Below, piece after piece: positions 13,501-25,100 of a stretch of DNA of 64,000 bases (the first letter of the stretch is position 1; each line of letters begins with the position of its first letter). Source of the DNA: Lutraria lutraria (Eukaryota > Mollusca > Bivalvia > Venerida > Mactridae); contig OZ026841.1 in NCBI GenBank assembly GCA_964023205.1, forward strand, positions 25,244,561-25,308,560. Reading direction: 5' to 3'. Below the pieces are notes generated by a model. That model was given only the letters and a program-made list of their open reading frames with translations. It was not told where the DNA came from and did no database searches. The position numbers were made by a program, and so were the translations under genes.

Positions 13501-16500
13501 GATTTGGAAAGCTTACAATATGGGACTTGAAAACAATGAAATCTGAGGTTTGTTGTAATATTATACAAATAACAAAATATGTCTCACTTCATCAAACATA
13601 TTCAAAAGTAAACATTGTATTATCATTCTTTTGTTTGTGAAAATGGTCTGAGCCCTTTATTTGGAGGTCATTTTGTTCTAAGTAATCAATACATGTAACA
13701 GTTTTGGGAAGAATGACCTTTTTTCACAGGGTGGCCGTTATTCAGAGCTGGCTGCAAATGCAGGTTTGACAGTAATTATTTGAGTCCCCTAATAATGTTA
13801 CTATTACAATGATCTCCTGTAATCTACTCAATAGATATCATTAGCTGGAACTGATAACAGAGGATTTCTGATGTGGAAAAAGTTTTCTTTTCTGGCTGAG
13901 TTTGAAACAATAAGTCTAGAACACTACATGTATTCGTAAATAAAAACTAAATCTTAATGTTAGTACAGCAAGGTTGCAAATATTCTTTGTTTTAAGCGAA
14001 TAATTATAAATTTGTTGCTGCTTTTACTCTTTCAGAAATGTCTACCTTTAGAACCTGGTCCTGTTTGTATTAACACATGTTCCTTCAATCATAATGGACA
14101 GCTACTCATCACTGGTGGTGTGGATGGAATAATTCGATTATTTGGTTCGTAAATTAATTTATTTTTAGGAAATTATATTTGTTCAATTATTTTTCGATCG
14201 ACTCTGTTTCTGTACTTTATATGTCTAGATTTAACAGTATCATGATCTAGGACATTTTTATATTGGATAAAAGACAGTTAATAAAGATTAATAAGTTCGG
14301 TACTATATCAACTGAAATTGTGTTTATTAGTTACCTCCCTTTACTCAAACTTCCACATTTTACAACCAAATACTCTCCCATAATTAATTTTGGAAACCAA
14401 TGAACTTGTACTAGTATCAAGTTATTTGGATATTCAGAAAGACAGACCTGACTCTCATCTTAATTCTACAAGGACTTATTGAATGATGTAAGTTTACGAT
14501 CTCAATTCTTATTGCAGTAGTTTACTGTCAGACTGAATTAACAGCCTAAGTTAGAAAATAGTCATGTTTATAGTTATTTGACCAAACAAGCAGGGTTGGC
14601 TGGTTGCAAAAAAAATCTCTTTTTTGTATTTCTAAACATATCTTTCATTCTTTGCAGGTATTATTCAACCCCAAATATTTTAATACTTTAGATTTTGATA
14701 TTAGAAACTTTATGGTCATTTCTAAAACGTAAGGACGTTGGGACAACTGTAAATATTCTGGATGATAAATGCAAAATTATCTGTCAGATTCTATAGGTCA
14801 TGTTTGAAGTATTGTATATTTTGATGTGTTACAGATGTAAGTCAACAGAGATGTATAACACAGTGGCCAGCACATGATGGAGAAATCAGATCTGTGGTCT
14901 ACTCTGCTGACTATAACTCCTGCTATAGTTTGGGAAATGATGGAAAAGTAAAAAGATTAATATTCTTGTTTATTGTTTTGTATTTACTCCTCAGGTTCTG
15001 GTGTTATATAATTATATGATAATAATGGATATTTAACTGGACATATTTTTACTGGAAAACTCTAGTTATCTAGAGAAGTCGTCAAATAGACAAATTGCTA
15101 AAGATAATCTCAGTGCCGTAACAACCACATATTTGTTTGTTTGTATGCACATGATCAATGAAACCAGAAGCTGTGACAGCTTTTTGCAGATATCTTAAAT
15201 CATATCCTGAGAATTGTTTCAGTATTAATTTAGGTAAAATATTCTGTCAGCTACCAACATTAAGACATGTCAAGGGTTCAACGCAACAGTGTCATAACTC
15301 ATATTGAAATAAGAACAAGTTACGACAGTGTTGCACTGAGCCCTCGAATTGTGACAATCACTAATAATTAACGATCAAACATTATTGATAATTGTTATGT
15401 TAAAAGCATTTTAATATGACTTGATTTTAGCTGTCTGAGTGGAGTATGCATAAGACGGGAAAGAAGTTACGCAATATGCCAGTTCATGATGGTGCTGTCC
15501 CTGTAGGCATGTATGATGCTGGGTCCAATCTGAAGGAACATCCTGTAGGAAAACTGTTAGCATTAGATTCTGATGGCCAGTATTTACTAAGCTGTAATCA
15601 TGCCAGTGCCGAGATATATAGGGTAAGAATTTGTGACATTCAACTAGAATACTGCATAAATCAAACCTTTTCAAATCAGAACGTTTTACTAATCAGTTTC
15701 AAAAGCAACAGAAATAGTTCAAGTTCTGTATTAATTGGATACTTATAAGTTTATAAACAACAAATGTTTTGACTCTCTTCCCATCCAAGAAAGTTTTATA
15801 GTATCCCAATTTCAATTATGCTAACATCAAAACTCCCAGTGATTATAAAACTTTTATCTGTCTCCAAGCTCAAATCTCATATCTTGTCTTTTAATGTTTC
15901 TAAGTTAATTAGAATCAGACATTACTGATTTTATTGATTAATAAATATCTAACAACATAATCGACCTGAATATGTATTTGAGCATTAACCAGCTCCTACT
16001 TTATGAACATAATACTTTGAGAATGGAATTGAGATTTGAGCTTGGAAACTGAGTATAAGTTTTATAACCTTGGGGACTGTTACATCTCTCTAGAACCTTT
16101 TATCATCCTTTAAGGACAGTGTTCATCTTTTATGCTGAACATTCTTTTCACCAACCTCAAAATTACCATTGCAAATTTTTCGTTAGAAAAGTACAATCCT
16201 CCTTTTTATATGCCTGTTTCAAAAACGGGTGGTATGATGGGAATACCCATGGCAGGCGGGCGGGCAGGCAGATGGCTCCTCATCAAACTTTATGGAAATG
16301 TTTATGGCCATGAGATCTTGGATCAAGTTTGGATAACCAGCCCAATCGGCCCTAGCACTTCAGAGTTATGGCCCTTGACGGGAGTATTTTCCAACCTGAC
16401 ACTCTTGTTATTGCATGTTGAATAAACTTTCCTATATGATGTGAGATTAGTGAATTAGTGAGATGAGTTGGTTACTTCTGTTTGGTAAATGTTTTAAATA

Positions 16501-16697
16501 CTTTAAATACATTTATACATTTTATCTCATTTCAGTTGATAAAAGATGACCCTGGATTGGTTCATATGATGGATCTTAAATGTCACAATTCATCTTTGGT
16601 TACTACAGTGGACTGGTCTCCTAACATTGACACTAAAATATGCTTGACTGGTTACCTAGATGGAAAGATTGTTGTGTCAACTTTGTTATCACAGTGA
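4567..16697 (+). CDS. WDR91: WD repeat-containing protein 91, 18 coding exons
   Basis: WDR91 is an endosomal Rab7-linked protein that works with WDR81 to lower PI3P synthesis by the Beclin-1/Vps34 complex during endosome maturation. Exons: 4567-4689, 5144-5408, 5685-5807, 6431-6513, 7288-7400, 7797-7908, 8315-8599, 9280-9411, 9979-10210, 11439-11470, 11796-11890, 12580-12676, 12972-13066, 13388-13547, 14036-14144, 14835-14947, 15431-15622, 16536-16697. They join in frame to 840 residues (human 747). The N-terminus ([43 protein letters not shown]) matches the family. A short coiled coil lies near residues 178-198, then a Ser/Lys-rich linker longer than in vertebrates (about 200-490). WD40 blades fill about 500-840 ([30 protein letters not shown]). 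Intron 3 (5808-6430) is a U12 AT-AC intron; reading past exon 2 instead meets a stop at 5437. The exon 7 donor (GTGCTA) is weak. Confidence 0.93.
5808..6430 (+). other. U12-type AT-AC intron (WDR91 intron 3)
   Basis: The intron starts ATATCCTTTT, the AT-AC minor-spliceosome 5' site. It carries TTCCTTGAC at 6412-6420, a full match to the U12 branch site, and ends GTAC, with 11 nt from the branch A (6419) to the end. Joining at these points gives Gln-Ala-Met-Pro-Gly-Pro-Val, matching the vertebrate Gln-Cys-Met-Pro-Val-Pro-Val. No AG acceptor lies in the open part of the frame upstream of exon 4. Confidence 0.93.
6989..7043. repeat. perfect-arm hairpin in WDR91 intron 4
   Basis: About 18 bp arms, GTGGTCCCGAGGTGGAGG and its near complement CCTCCACTTGGGACCAC, flank a loop of about 19 nt. 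One position is mismatched. It may be a small foldback element. Confidence 0.75.
8109..8294. mobile_element. Tc1/mariner-like MITE, CAGTCAAACC family
   Basis: The ends are inverted repeats (CTGTCAAACCT at the left, AGGTTTGACTG at the right) bounded by TA on both sides, as expected for Tc1/mariner relics. The interior has the recurring phrases 'CCTTTATT' and 'AGAGGTGGCCGCTAA'. There is no transposase, so it is non-autonomous. It lies in WDR91 intron 6. Other copies: 13649-13773, 23406-23592, 33851-34026, 37253-37436, 44382-44530, 62823-62972; fragments near 11685-11735 and 31622-31660. Confidence 0.7.
9583..9693. repeat. 28-bp tandem repeat, 4 copies
   Basis: Four nearly identical units beginning GTTTGAAGTAAAATAACCAC in WDR91 intron 8. 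They differ by single substitutions near the unit ends. Confidence 0.92.
13649..13773. mobile_element. Tc1/mariner-like MITE, CAGTCAAACC family (partial)
   Basis: Shares the interior 'GAATGACCTTT...CACAGGGTGGCC' and the right end CAGGTTTGACAGTA with the element at 8109-8294. The left end is degraded. It lies in WDR91 intron 14. Confidence 0.6.
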
Positions 16698-16934
16698 AAG
16701 AAAACTTTTTTTTCAACAGTATCACAAAAGCAGTAAAGCTTATTAAAAACATTCCAAGAAATTGATTTCTTTTTATTCTTTACTGAGAGAAAAGAAAAAG
16801 AAACCTGTCATCTAAACATTTGCTCTATCATATTTACTTGTGTATCTTAATCACTGCATTAAACATGGCATCATTTTACAGTTTACATAAATGCCTCAGA
16901 AAGATTAAATTTCATAACTGTTCTAAATACAAAT

Positions 16935-17117
16935 GTACAGTACAACCTCTGTAGAGCAACACCCTGTGGGAGCTTAAAATATTGGCCGTTGTTTAGAGGT
17001 TGTTGCTCTACAGAGGTTAAATTTATAGTAAATATCAACTTAGGAAAATTTTGAAGGTGTTGTTATAGAGAGGTTGTTGCTCTACAGAGGGCCGCTCTGG
17101 AGAGGTTTTACTGTACA
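16935..17117. mobile_element. mariner-like MITE in WDR91 3' flank
   Basis: Terminal inverted repeats TACAGTACAACCTCT and AGAGGTTTTACTGTA start and end with TA. The interior repeats the phrase GTTGCTCTACAGAGG. It has no coding capacity. It is a different family from the CAGTCAAACC elements but has the same TA-bounded architecture. Confidence 0.65.
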
Positions 17118-19340
17118 TTGAATTGGAATATTCAACTATTGTTGGTACTGTTTCAGGCCCTTTTTAAGTTGTTTTTGTGTCCGGTATTCTCCCCCGTCCC
17201 CGAAGTAAGAAAGTATATATATTTCCCCACTGAGAGAAAAAAAATCCCCTTAATAAAAAAAATCCCCAAATTTAGTGTTTTACAACACAAATCCCCCCCC
17301 CCCCCATCAAAGGGAGCCATACCTGTTCCTCAAAACAGTAAAAAAGGGCTGCTCTTTCTTTATCCTCTTCGAATATTTGGTAATTATTTTTTGTCAGGTT
17401 TCTGTTTTGACTCAGTATATATATATATTGATAAATTGATTATAATTATTTTTATTTTTCAAACCAAATTAAAATGCTGATATCCATAAAGTGAAATTTG
17501 CCCGACTTATTGATGATTTACAATACTGTTTATTTGTTACTATGTGCTTTGACAGAAGTGTCTATCTTTTTGTGCAATACTAATGTGTGTACTTGTATAC
17601 TGTATTTGTATATTGATATATTAAGAACTAATGATAATTTATTACATAAATGTGCAATATATGTTAAACAGTTTATTGAGTTCAATTATTTGAGTATTTT
17701 TCGATAGTGAGTATGTTTATTTTAAGGCTATGATGAAGAAAATTCTTGTACAGCTATTTGAGCATAATTATTGTGTTATACTAGTTTTCCACCAAATCCT
17801 TAATTTGTTTCTTGTATTAAATTTATTCAAATGAAATACACTAAAAAAATGTACTTGTACAACAATAGCAGTACTATTACACAGGTAATTGAAAAACATG
17901 TGCATTTGTTTATTTTTCATGTATTATATTGTATATGGGTTAAATTGTGAGCTTTGTTTTCTAATTTGCGAGCAAAAACTATTTATTGTCCAACTTGTTC
18001 ATAGAAGATCATCATTAGGAGCGAAAAATGACGATGAAATAAACTGCTAGTTTCTTATTGAAGGTACAGCTTGCGGGCATTGTTTCATGATCCAATTTTG
18101 GTGTCTGTTCGCTGGTGATCTTTACATCATGTTTGACTGTAGGTGTATACAAATGTATATGCTTCAGTGATCATATAAGATTTACATTATCTCCATGGTG
18201 TAACTAACTATTATTCTGGTAAATTGTGTTGTTCTTTGATCAATTATTTTACAAGCATCAATTAATAAAAGTGGTGAAACCTGAGAGGTACTGTTGTTAT
18301 TTCCCCTTACCCAACATGACATTGACTATGCAAGCTTTTGACTGTCCTCAGTACTGAACTAGATTCTGTGTATGAGACTCTCACACATCTCTGTCCATGT
18401 CTACCAGAGATAATGATTTCCATCCAAATTTAGATGAAAATGCTGTTTTATAATCTTCTATAAGCTGCCATGAGATCTCAAACATATGACTAAAAATTAT
18501 TAATTTTTGTCTTTAATATTAATGAAAATTAAAGAAAAGGGGTTATATTGCTTTGCACATGTCAGTCATAAGCTCAGTCCGTCTGTAACCAAACCTTGTC
18601 CAAATAATAACAATTTGGCCTAAGCTCCTCAGATTTGGTTGGGTGGTTCTTCATCACTTGTAGATAACCCAATTGAGGTCAAGGTCATAGTGAACTTTGG
18701 CACAAATACCTTGTCCAACAAATAACTAGATAACGCTTTGGCCTATAAGCTCTTCAGATTTGGTTAGGCAGTTGGTCATTGCATGTAGATTACCCCTATT
18801 GATTTTAAGTTCAATAGGTCAAGGCCATACTATCCAGTTGGCCTTGGGGGGGGGGGGGGGGGCGTTTGTGCTTCACAAACACTTCTAGTCTTAATTATAT
18901 TTTGATAAGGTATTGGAACTTATCAAACAATATTATTCTGCATACAAGTCGGTCAAATATTTACATATATATATATTGTATTATTCCGACATAAGTTTGA
19001 TTACCTTACACCCAAAAGCATATCTCAACCTTTAATCTCATTGACAAGATGCTGTGTTTCAACTGGTAAATGGAAGACATATCTTGTACTAGAATATCTA
19101 GATCCTGTTGAAGAATAAGTTCAGTAATGTTGAACAAATGAATTTCAACTGGGACAGGGTCACTCAAATAGATATGAAGACCCTGACAGGATGATTTTAA
19201 CAAGACTACAGTGTGTTTTTATCTTAAAATCTAGAGCATACACAACATTGCTACGTCAGTTTCTTTTTTAATCTGTCTTATGAATGACAAAGTTATCTCA
19301 ACATACTTTTCTTTCATCCAATAAATGAGCACCATACTAA

Positions 19341-19376
19341 CAAAGACCTATACATACATGTATGTATAGGTCTTTG
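19341..19376. repeat. perfect 36-bp palindrome upstream of MRPL35
   Basis: Eighteen-base arms, each beginning CAAAGACCTATACATACA, are exact reverse complements with no loop. It lies 77 bp before the MRPL35 start codon, so it falls in or next to the promoter. A similar TATA/CATA-rich palindrome lies at 27210-27255. Confidence 0.9.
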
Positions 19377-19450
19377 ATACTAATAAGCATTTACATACAA
19401 TTTGAGTTGGATTTAGAACGGATCGAACAGAATTTAAACTCATCCGTACC

Positions 19451-19461
19451 AAGATGGCTGC
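19451..19461 (+). promoter_or_regulatory. YY1-like element overlapping MRPL35 start codon
   Basis: AAGATGGCTGC spans the start codon and closely matches the YY1 motif AANATGGCGGC, a frequent arrangement in genes for mitochondrial ribosomal proteins. The match is to sequence only. Confidence 0.45.
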
Positions 19462-21451
19462 GTCCTTGGTGCGGAAATTTTCAGGTTAGTATCAATCTTA
19501 ATTTGCTTAATTTCGATAGTTGTTGTTTTATATTCTACCATTAACTTATCTTAAACATTAATGAAATCCACTTTTGTAATATTTTTGTTCTGTCATATAG
19601 TGGTTATGGACGCAAAGAATTTAATCGGTTTTCGCGATATTCATGATTTTCATCACTAAGGTCACTCAGTTAAATCCATATGTAGATCTATGTATGATTC
19701 ACATTGAGCTTCGGAATTTTATCTCATATGCATTAATTACTGAATATTCTACTTGTTCTTGCTGCAGGTTCACTGTTTTCACAATCCAGTAGATTAAGTT
19801 GTCAACCACAATCTGTCCTGACTGGGATGCAGAGATGTCTTTCTTACTGGAATAAACCATTGGTTCAGCCTAGCACATCGCTTAAAAAGTCATGCCCCAT
19901 GAAAGATACAGGGTAAGCCAATGTGCTGATGTTCCATCATTGTAATTGCACTCTGTTGCATCGAATGCTACACTGGCTAAATATTACACTTTTGTTATTA
20001 TAATTGCACCCGATAAGATGCATACTAGTAACTTACTACGTTATCATGCACTTTTTAAACAGAAAAGGCATTGCAAAAGAACTCTGATGTGCAAATATGC
20101 ACTAAACTATTTGCTTACTTATATTCCTCAATTGCTTGAAATGGTTGCAGTGGGAATTGAATGGATAAAACTAATCAGGCAGTTGTTGTAAGGTCTGGCA
20201 TGGTCTAAAATTAGTATGGATTCTACCGTGTTGACAAGGACTTATATACATTATATATTGATTCGCAACTGCTATAATAGCTCAAACGATATCAAAAGAC
20301 GATCCCACAACGCATTGCTAATTGCTATATACTCGGCAATGTCCGACAGCTGTAATCGGGTGTTTACAAACTTGATTATACTAAAAAACTGGCGTTGAAG
20401 TATAAGCATTGAAAGAGGCATCAGTCGAACATTTTAAATTCCAAGATGACGGATGTATCTATTATACTCCTTTGGTCTCCGAGATTAAACATTCAGAATA
20501 CCACGGATATTTTGGCTGTTGTTAACATTCGGATCATCACGGATATTTTCGCTATTGTAAACAAGAGCATGAAATCCCGTTGATTCACATGTTACTGTCA
20601 TGAGATTTTATTACTTTTAACTGTTGATATGGAAGTTGCGAATCCATGCCCGTTGAAAAGCAAGGAAACATGTTTATCTATTGAAGAAAGCAATTTTTTA
20701 CATTCACTGCTTTTGATATATGGAGTTTTGATATAAAAATCAACCAGATACTGTTTTGAACTGTATGCCTATTGGGTACGTTGAAAACGACATTACAAAA
20801 TTAGTGTTGATTTGGTGAAACTTTGAAGTGTTTCATGTGCTTTGTTGATTTTCATCTGATAAAAAAGTTGGGACGCATAGAGAACCTTCCTGCTGTCAAC
20901 CACAAGAAGAAAATAGTTATCTGATCATTGTTGTTTTTTTCAGTTTAGCACGATTGTTTCGCATGCCTTTTGAACATTGTGTATTTTTCCCTTATTATTA
21001 AGTATAAGTAGCCCATGCAGCCAAAACTTTATTTTGTGTACCTGTGCGTACAGTATATCCATGTATGATCTGTATTTATTAAATTTCTTGTTTCAGATCT
21101 TTGTTGAGTGTATGCTTGCCAATAGTGAACAGTGTAAGAACAGTGGTACGTTACAGTATAAGAATTGGAAAACCAAAGACAGTGAAAGCTGTGGTTAACA
21201 GATTTTTCCGTATGCCATGGGGCATTTATATTAGACCTCGTGCTGGAAGACATAAGAGTAAGTGGAAGAAACCAGCCTGGATAAATGAGCGTGCAAAATA
21301 TCATGTGTTCTGTAATAAATCACAGTCTCATACTCTAGACAAAATGACCACAAAATACTGGAAAAAAAGACGTTATTATGTGAACGATCCATATGAGCCA
21401 TACCTAAAAAGAACTGGTATGGATTATGTACCACCAAAATTTCTTCCATAA
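19454..21451 (+). CDS. MRPL35: mitochondrial large ribosomal subunit protein bL35m
   Basis: A component of the mitochondrial 39S ribosomal subunit. Coding exons 19454-19484, 19768-19912 and 21097-21451 join in frame to 176 residues (human 188). The N-terminus MAASLVRKFSGSLFSQSSRL is Ser/Arg-rich with no acidic residue, as in a mitochondrial presequence. The conserved bL35m domain fills the last exon: KPKTVKAVVNRFFR, then GIYIRPRAGRHKSKWKK, then FCNKSQSHTLDKMTTKYWKK and RRYYVNDPYEPY, all matching the vertebrate protein block for block. Donors are GTTAGT and GTAAGC, acceptors CTGCAG and TTTCAG. An AATAAA polyadenylation signal lies at 21603-21608. Intron 2 (19913-21096) contains a dispersed repeat, resembling WDR91 intron sequence near 10.9 kb, and no other coding sequence. 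Confidence 0.92.
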
Positions 21452-22187
21452 ATTTATGTGCGTACTGTAACTGAATTTCATTACCAGTAAGAGACTTGGA
21501 CACTGATGATTTTCTTACTTATGTTTGAGTGTCTGGACTTGATATTCACTGAGGATGACAAATTTTACCATTGTACTGTTTACCAGCAAAAAAATAATGT
21601 TTAATAAACAATATGTTTCTTTTATATTCTTTAATAGTTTTTATTTATTAACAACAATTTTATCAGTAACAACATTAAAATTTTCTTATGTACATAAATC
21701 ATCAATTTCTTAAGCGCACACTTGAACATGCATTATATAACTTTTACAAATCAGCTATTAAACATTCCTAACCATATAATGATCTCTTTAATACACAATG
21801 ATTCCATCTACATGAAAACTCAGTCCTCCATTCTTGGCTGACAAAAACAGATTCAGACTGGCAGAACTTTGACTAAATCGTCCGTATGTTATTCACCTGT
21901 CAGTGTGGTAACTGACACATACACATTCAGTTTGGCATCAACAATCCATGGTACTGGTAGCACTGTATTCGACCAGGGGTGGATTGGTTTGGAATGATGC
22001 CTTGAAAGCATATGTAATCTGATCATAGGTACATTTTTGTACATAAATGCACACCCTGATCTTGTAACAAACAACAGCTGTATGACCTGATATGTATCCT
22101 GTATATTTGCTATGCTGCAATAAACTGGACTCAAATCTTAATGAGATAAGCTGATCATTTTCCTTATTGTACTAGTATTAAACACAA
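21452..22187. other. convergent 3'UTRs of MRPL35 and PCGF1
   Basis: MRPL35 (+) and PCGF1 (-) end towards each other. The MRPL35 signal AATAAA is at 21603-21608. Minus-strand AATAAA signals for PCGF1 read from TTTATT at 21640-21645 and 21644-21649. The two sets of signals lie within about 50 bp, so the transcripts probably abut or overlap slightly. Confidence 0.7.
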
Positions 22188-25100
22188 TCACTGTTTCACC
22201 TTCTCCAATCTGTAGAACAATAACATTGGATTTGGCTGAAAATTTTAAAAAGATGTATTAACTCAGAAGTAGTACTTTATTAACAAGTGTACCAACCAAT
22301 AGCATTGGGAAATGTTTACATAGACCACATAATGCAAAATAATGCGTAACAGGTTACATCCTATTGGTGAACGCAACTTCCGATCCGACTATCAGATGCA
22401 AATGAACTTTCTCTACATTGTTTTATCAAATGAACTCTCTCTCTACATTGTTTTATCAGTGAAAGACATACAGTGAATGCTGACTTACTGTACTGAATCT
22501 AGAAATAGCTGAAGCAGATGATGGGTTTAAACCACATCAACTCCTCCCTCTGATTCAAATTTGAATTTCTGTTATAGATTGTTTTGAAAATATAACAACT
22601 TAAATCTTCACACATTTTGAATTTTCTTATCTTGACTGATAAAAGAATCATTTTGCTTCATTCAGAATATTTTTCAGTGATTAAAAACACCATTTAATAT
22701 AAGTTTTTGGAAAAAAATCTCCCTGAGCTGAAAACAGTTAAAAAGTCAAGTGAAACCACCCACCAGCCATAACCTGCCTTTTATATCCCTGTTTGGGGGT
22801 TTAAATCATAGAGCTCTGTAATGCAAGCAATTTAGAAAACAATGATCAGGGATCATAAAAGCTCAAAAGAAATCGGCAAAAGGTAAAAATACTACCTTTA
22901 CTGTAGAAGTGGCATATTACTAAGATAAAGGCTTTATGGTTACTTGACCAAAAAAAGTGATACAATTTGTCCAAAACATAATCTTACTTGGATTTGGATG
23001 TTAGAAACAAGGTTGTGCAAATAAATGAGATAGCCATAAAACCGCCGCCTTATTTAATGGCTTATTTAACTTTTGCGTAAGATTATTTAGCATTGAACTA
23101 TTTAATACATAAGATCAAACAAAGTATGCTTACTTTATCATACCAGTACATGAGATAAATCTGCTTCATTGACATTTCCTCATCTAACAATTTATTACAA
23201 CACAGCATCTGTACCTAGATTTACAACAAAGACAATATTTTTGCAAAAAAAAACAGAATGTAAACACAATACATATGTATAAATAAATCAAGTTTAAACT
23301 TTCAGCTCAAATTCATATCCAAGGTTATTATAGAAGGTAGAAAACAAAGGAATGTAATGAACTAATGATCATCACACACAAGACTATATCCAGCTGAACA
23401 TGTGACCAGTCAAACCTCTGCTAGTGGCCATCTCCAAATAAGGGCCACTCTGTGAATAAAGGCCATACTGAGAAAAACCGTCATGGATTATTATTAAGAA
23501 CAAAATGATCTATGAATAAAGACCACAGGTCTGTCAATAAGGCCACATTTCGACTTTACCAATGGTGGCCTTTGTTTGCAAGTTTGACTGTATCTAATTG
23601 ACATCTTAAGCTTGAGAAAACAAAATCAGTGGTGTTACTTCCGCATGGCCTAGGTAAACAACTTACATTGATATCCTTCGGTACATCTAATTTTCTTCGT
23701 ATTACAAGAAGAAGATGTGATATACAAACACGAATTGAACAGCGTACAAACTTCTTCTCCAGGGATCGTAATTTGTAGGTCATAAATGGCAACTCAATAT
23801 GTTGAACTCTGAAAGAAGCAAATATTGCATATTAGTATGATACTTCTTCTTCGATTATTTTAGAAAACAAAGCTATCTGGACCATTTTCAATACAATAAA
23901 TTTCTACCAAAATAAATCTGACTTATTGAAGATTTTAACAATACAAACACATCATAGTTTGTTCAACAATCTGATACAATACATGATTACATTTATAACA
24001 AGTATTTAACAATCAGTATTTATTAATACAGTCATGTATGTGTGCCAAACACAGAAATTCTAACACTTAGAATATAACTGTGTCATTGTTGAAATTATAT
24101 TTAAGAACAACATTGCAGCCACTGAACTAAAACAGAGATTTCAGTTACATTTTAAACCTATGGCCGACAAAATAGTGAAGGGCCTTTTTTCACTCCATCA
24201 ACAGGGTATATTAATCGAACCTAGAACACATTTTCTCAAATCGGTGATGGATGACAATTGACTTAAAACGTTATGTTCTTAACACTAGAATTATCCAGAC
24301 TATATGTACCTATCAGACGGTTCTTACTCACAAATCCATTTCGTGGACCTAACACTCTCCATATTTAGAAGTCAAATAGCGGTATAAAACATTACAACAT
24401 TTTAGCACAGAGAGGAAATGTATGGCTTCAAATTAAGCATAGATAAATCATACCCATGTTTTTCTAGGCATAAACAAATCTTTTCATCATATTGATACTG
24501 ATGAGCATTGAGATTATTGAACACAGTCGTGACTTTAGGACCAAGATTTTCCTCCCCTGAAAAACAAGATATTGTATTCATAAAACAAAGGGAGACCAAT
24601 CAAAATATTCAAAACATAAGCTGATGTTCATCAATATTAACTAATGTTTGTGCATTTTACTGAAGTTGAAACATATTGTGTAAATTTCATTAACTAGAAA
24701 ATGAGTGTGTATTCGATGTTGTTATCACATCAAGTGCATTGTTGTAATTAGTATAAGTTCATCAAAAATCAAAATGACATTAAAAACAAATATTAGAGCT
24801 GGGTATCGGTCCTTAAAAGCCTATCACGATATATCACAATATTTCATGCTGTATCGCGATACGTATCGCGATATATATAAATGGTAAATTTACAGAAAAA
24901 CATTACCATTTAACATTTATATAATGCCTTGGGTTATAATACAGACAATAGCTCACAGTGTATTTTCACATTTCAAATAATTTGTTCTGTTTTAGCAGTG
25001 TTGAAACTATTAATGCATGTATAAATATAAATATGTATGTGTTCACAGTTAATAATATTACAAGATTGACCAGCATTTAGACATAAATAACACTTTACCA

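Larger units (their letters stand above)
16698..19453. other. WDR91 3' flank and intergenic repeats
   Basis: This holds the WDR91 3'UTR and dispersed repeats. Candidate AATAAA signals lie near 18037 and 18265 and an ATTAAA at 16742. A mariner-like MITE is at 16935-17117. A repeat shared with 47630-47740 (phrase CCCCACTGAGAGAAAA) is at 17160-17280. A further dispersed repeat at about 18560-18890 contains a run of G and ends CTTCACAAACACTTCTAG. No additional coding exon was seen. Confidence 0.5.

Noticed and set aside
16132..16425. 97-codon frame in WDR91 intron 17
   Set aside because: It lies in a dispersed repeat (words such as TTTGGATAACCAGCC), has no splice support and would interrupt the WDR91 frame.
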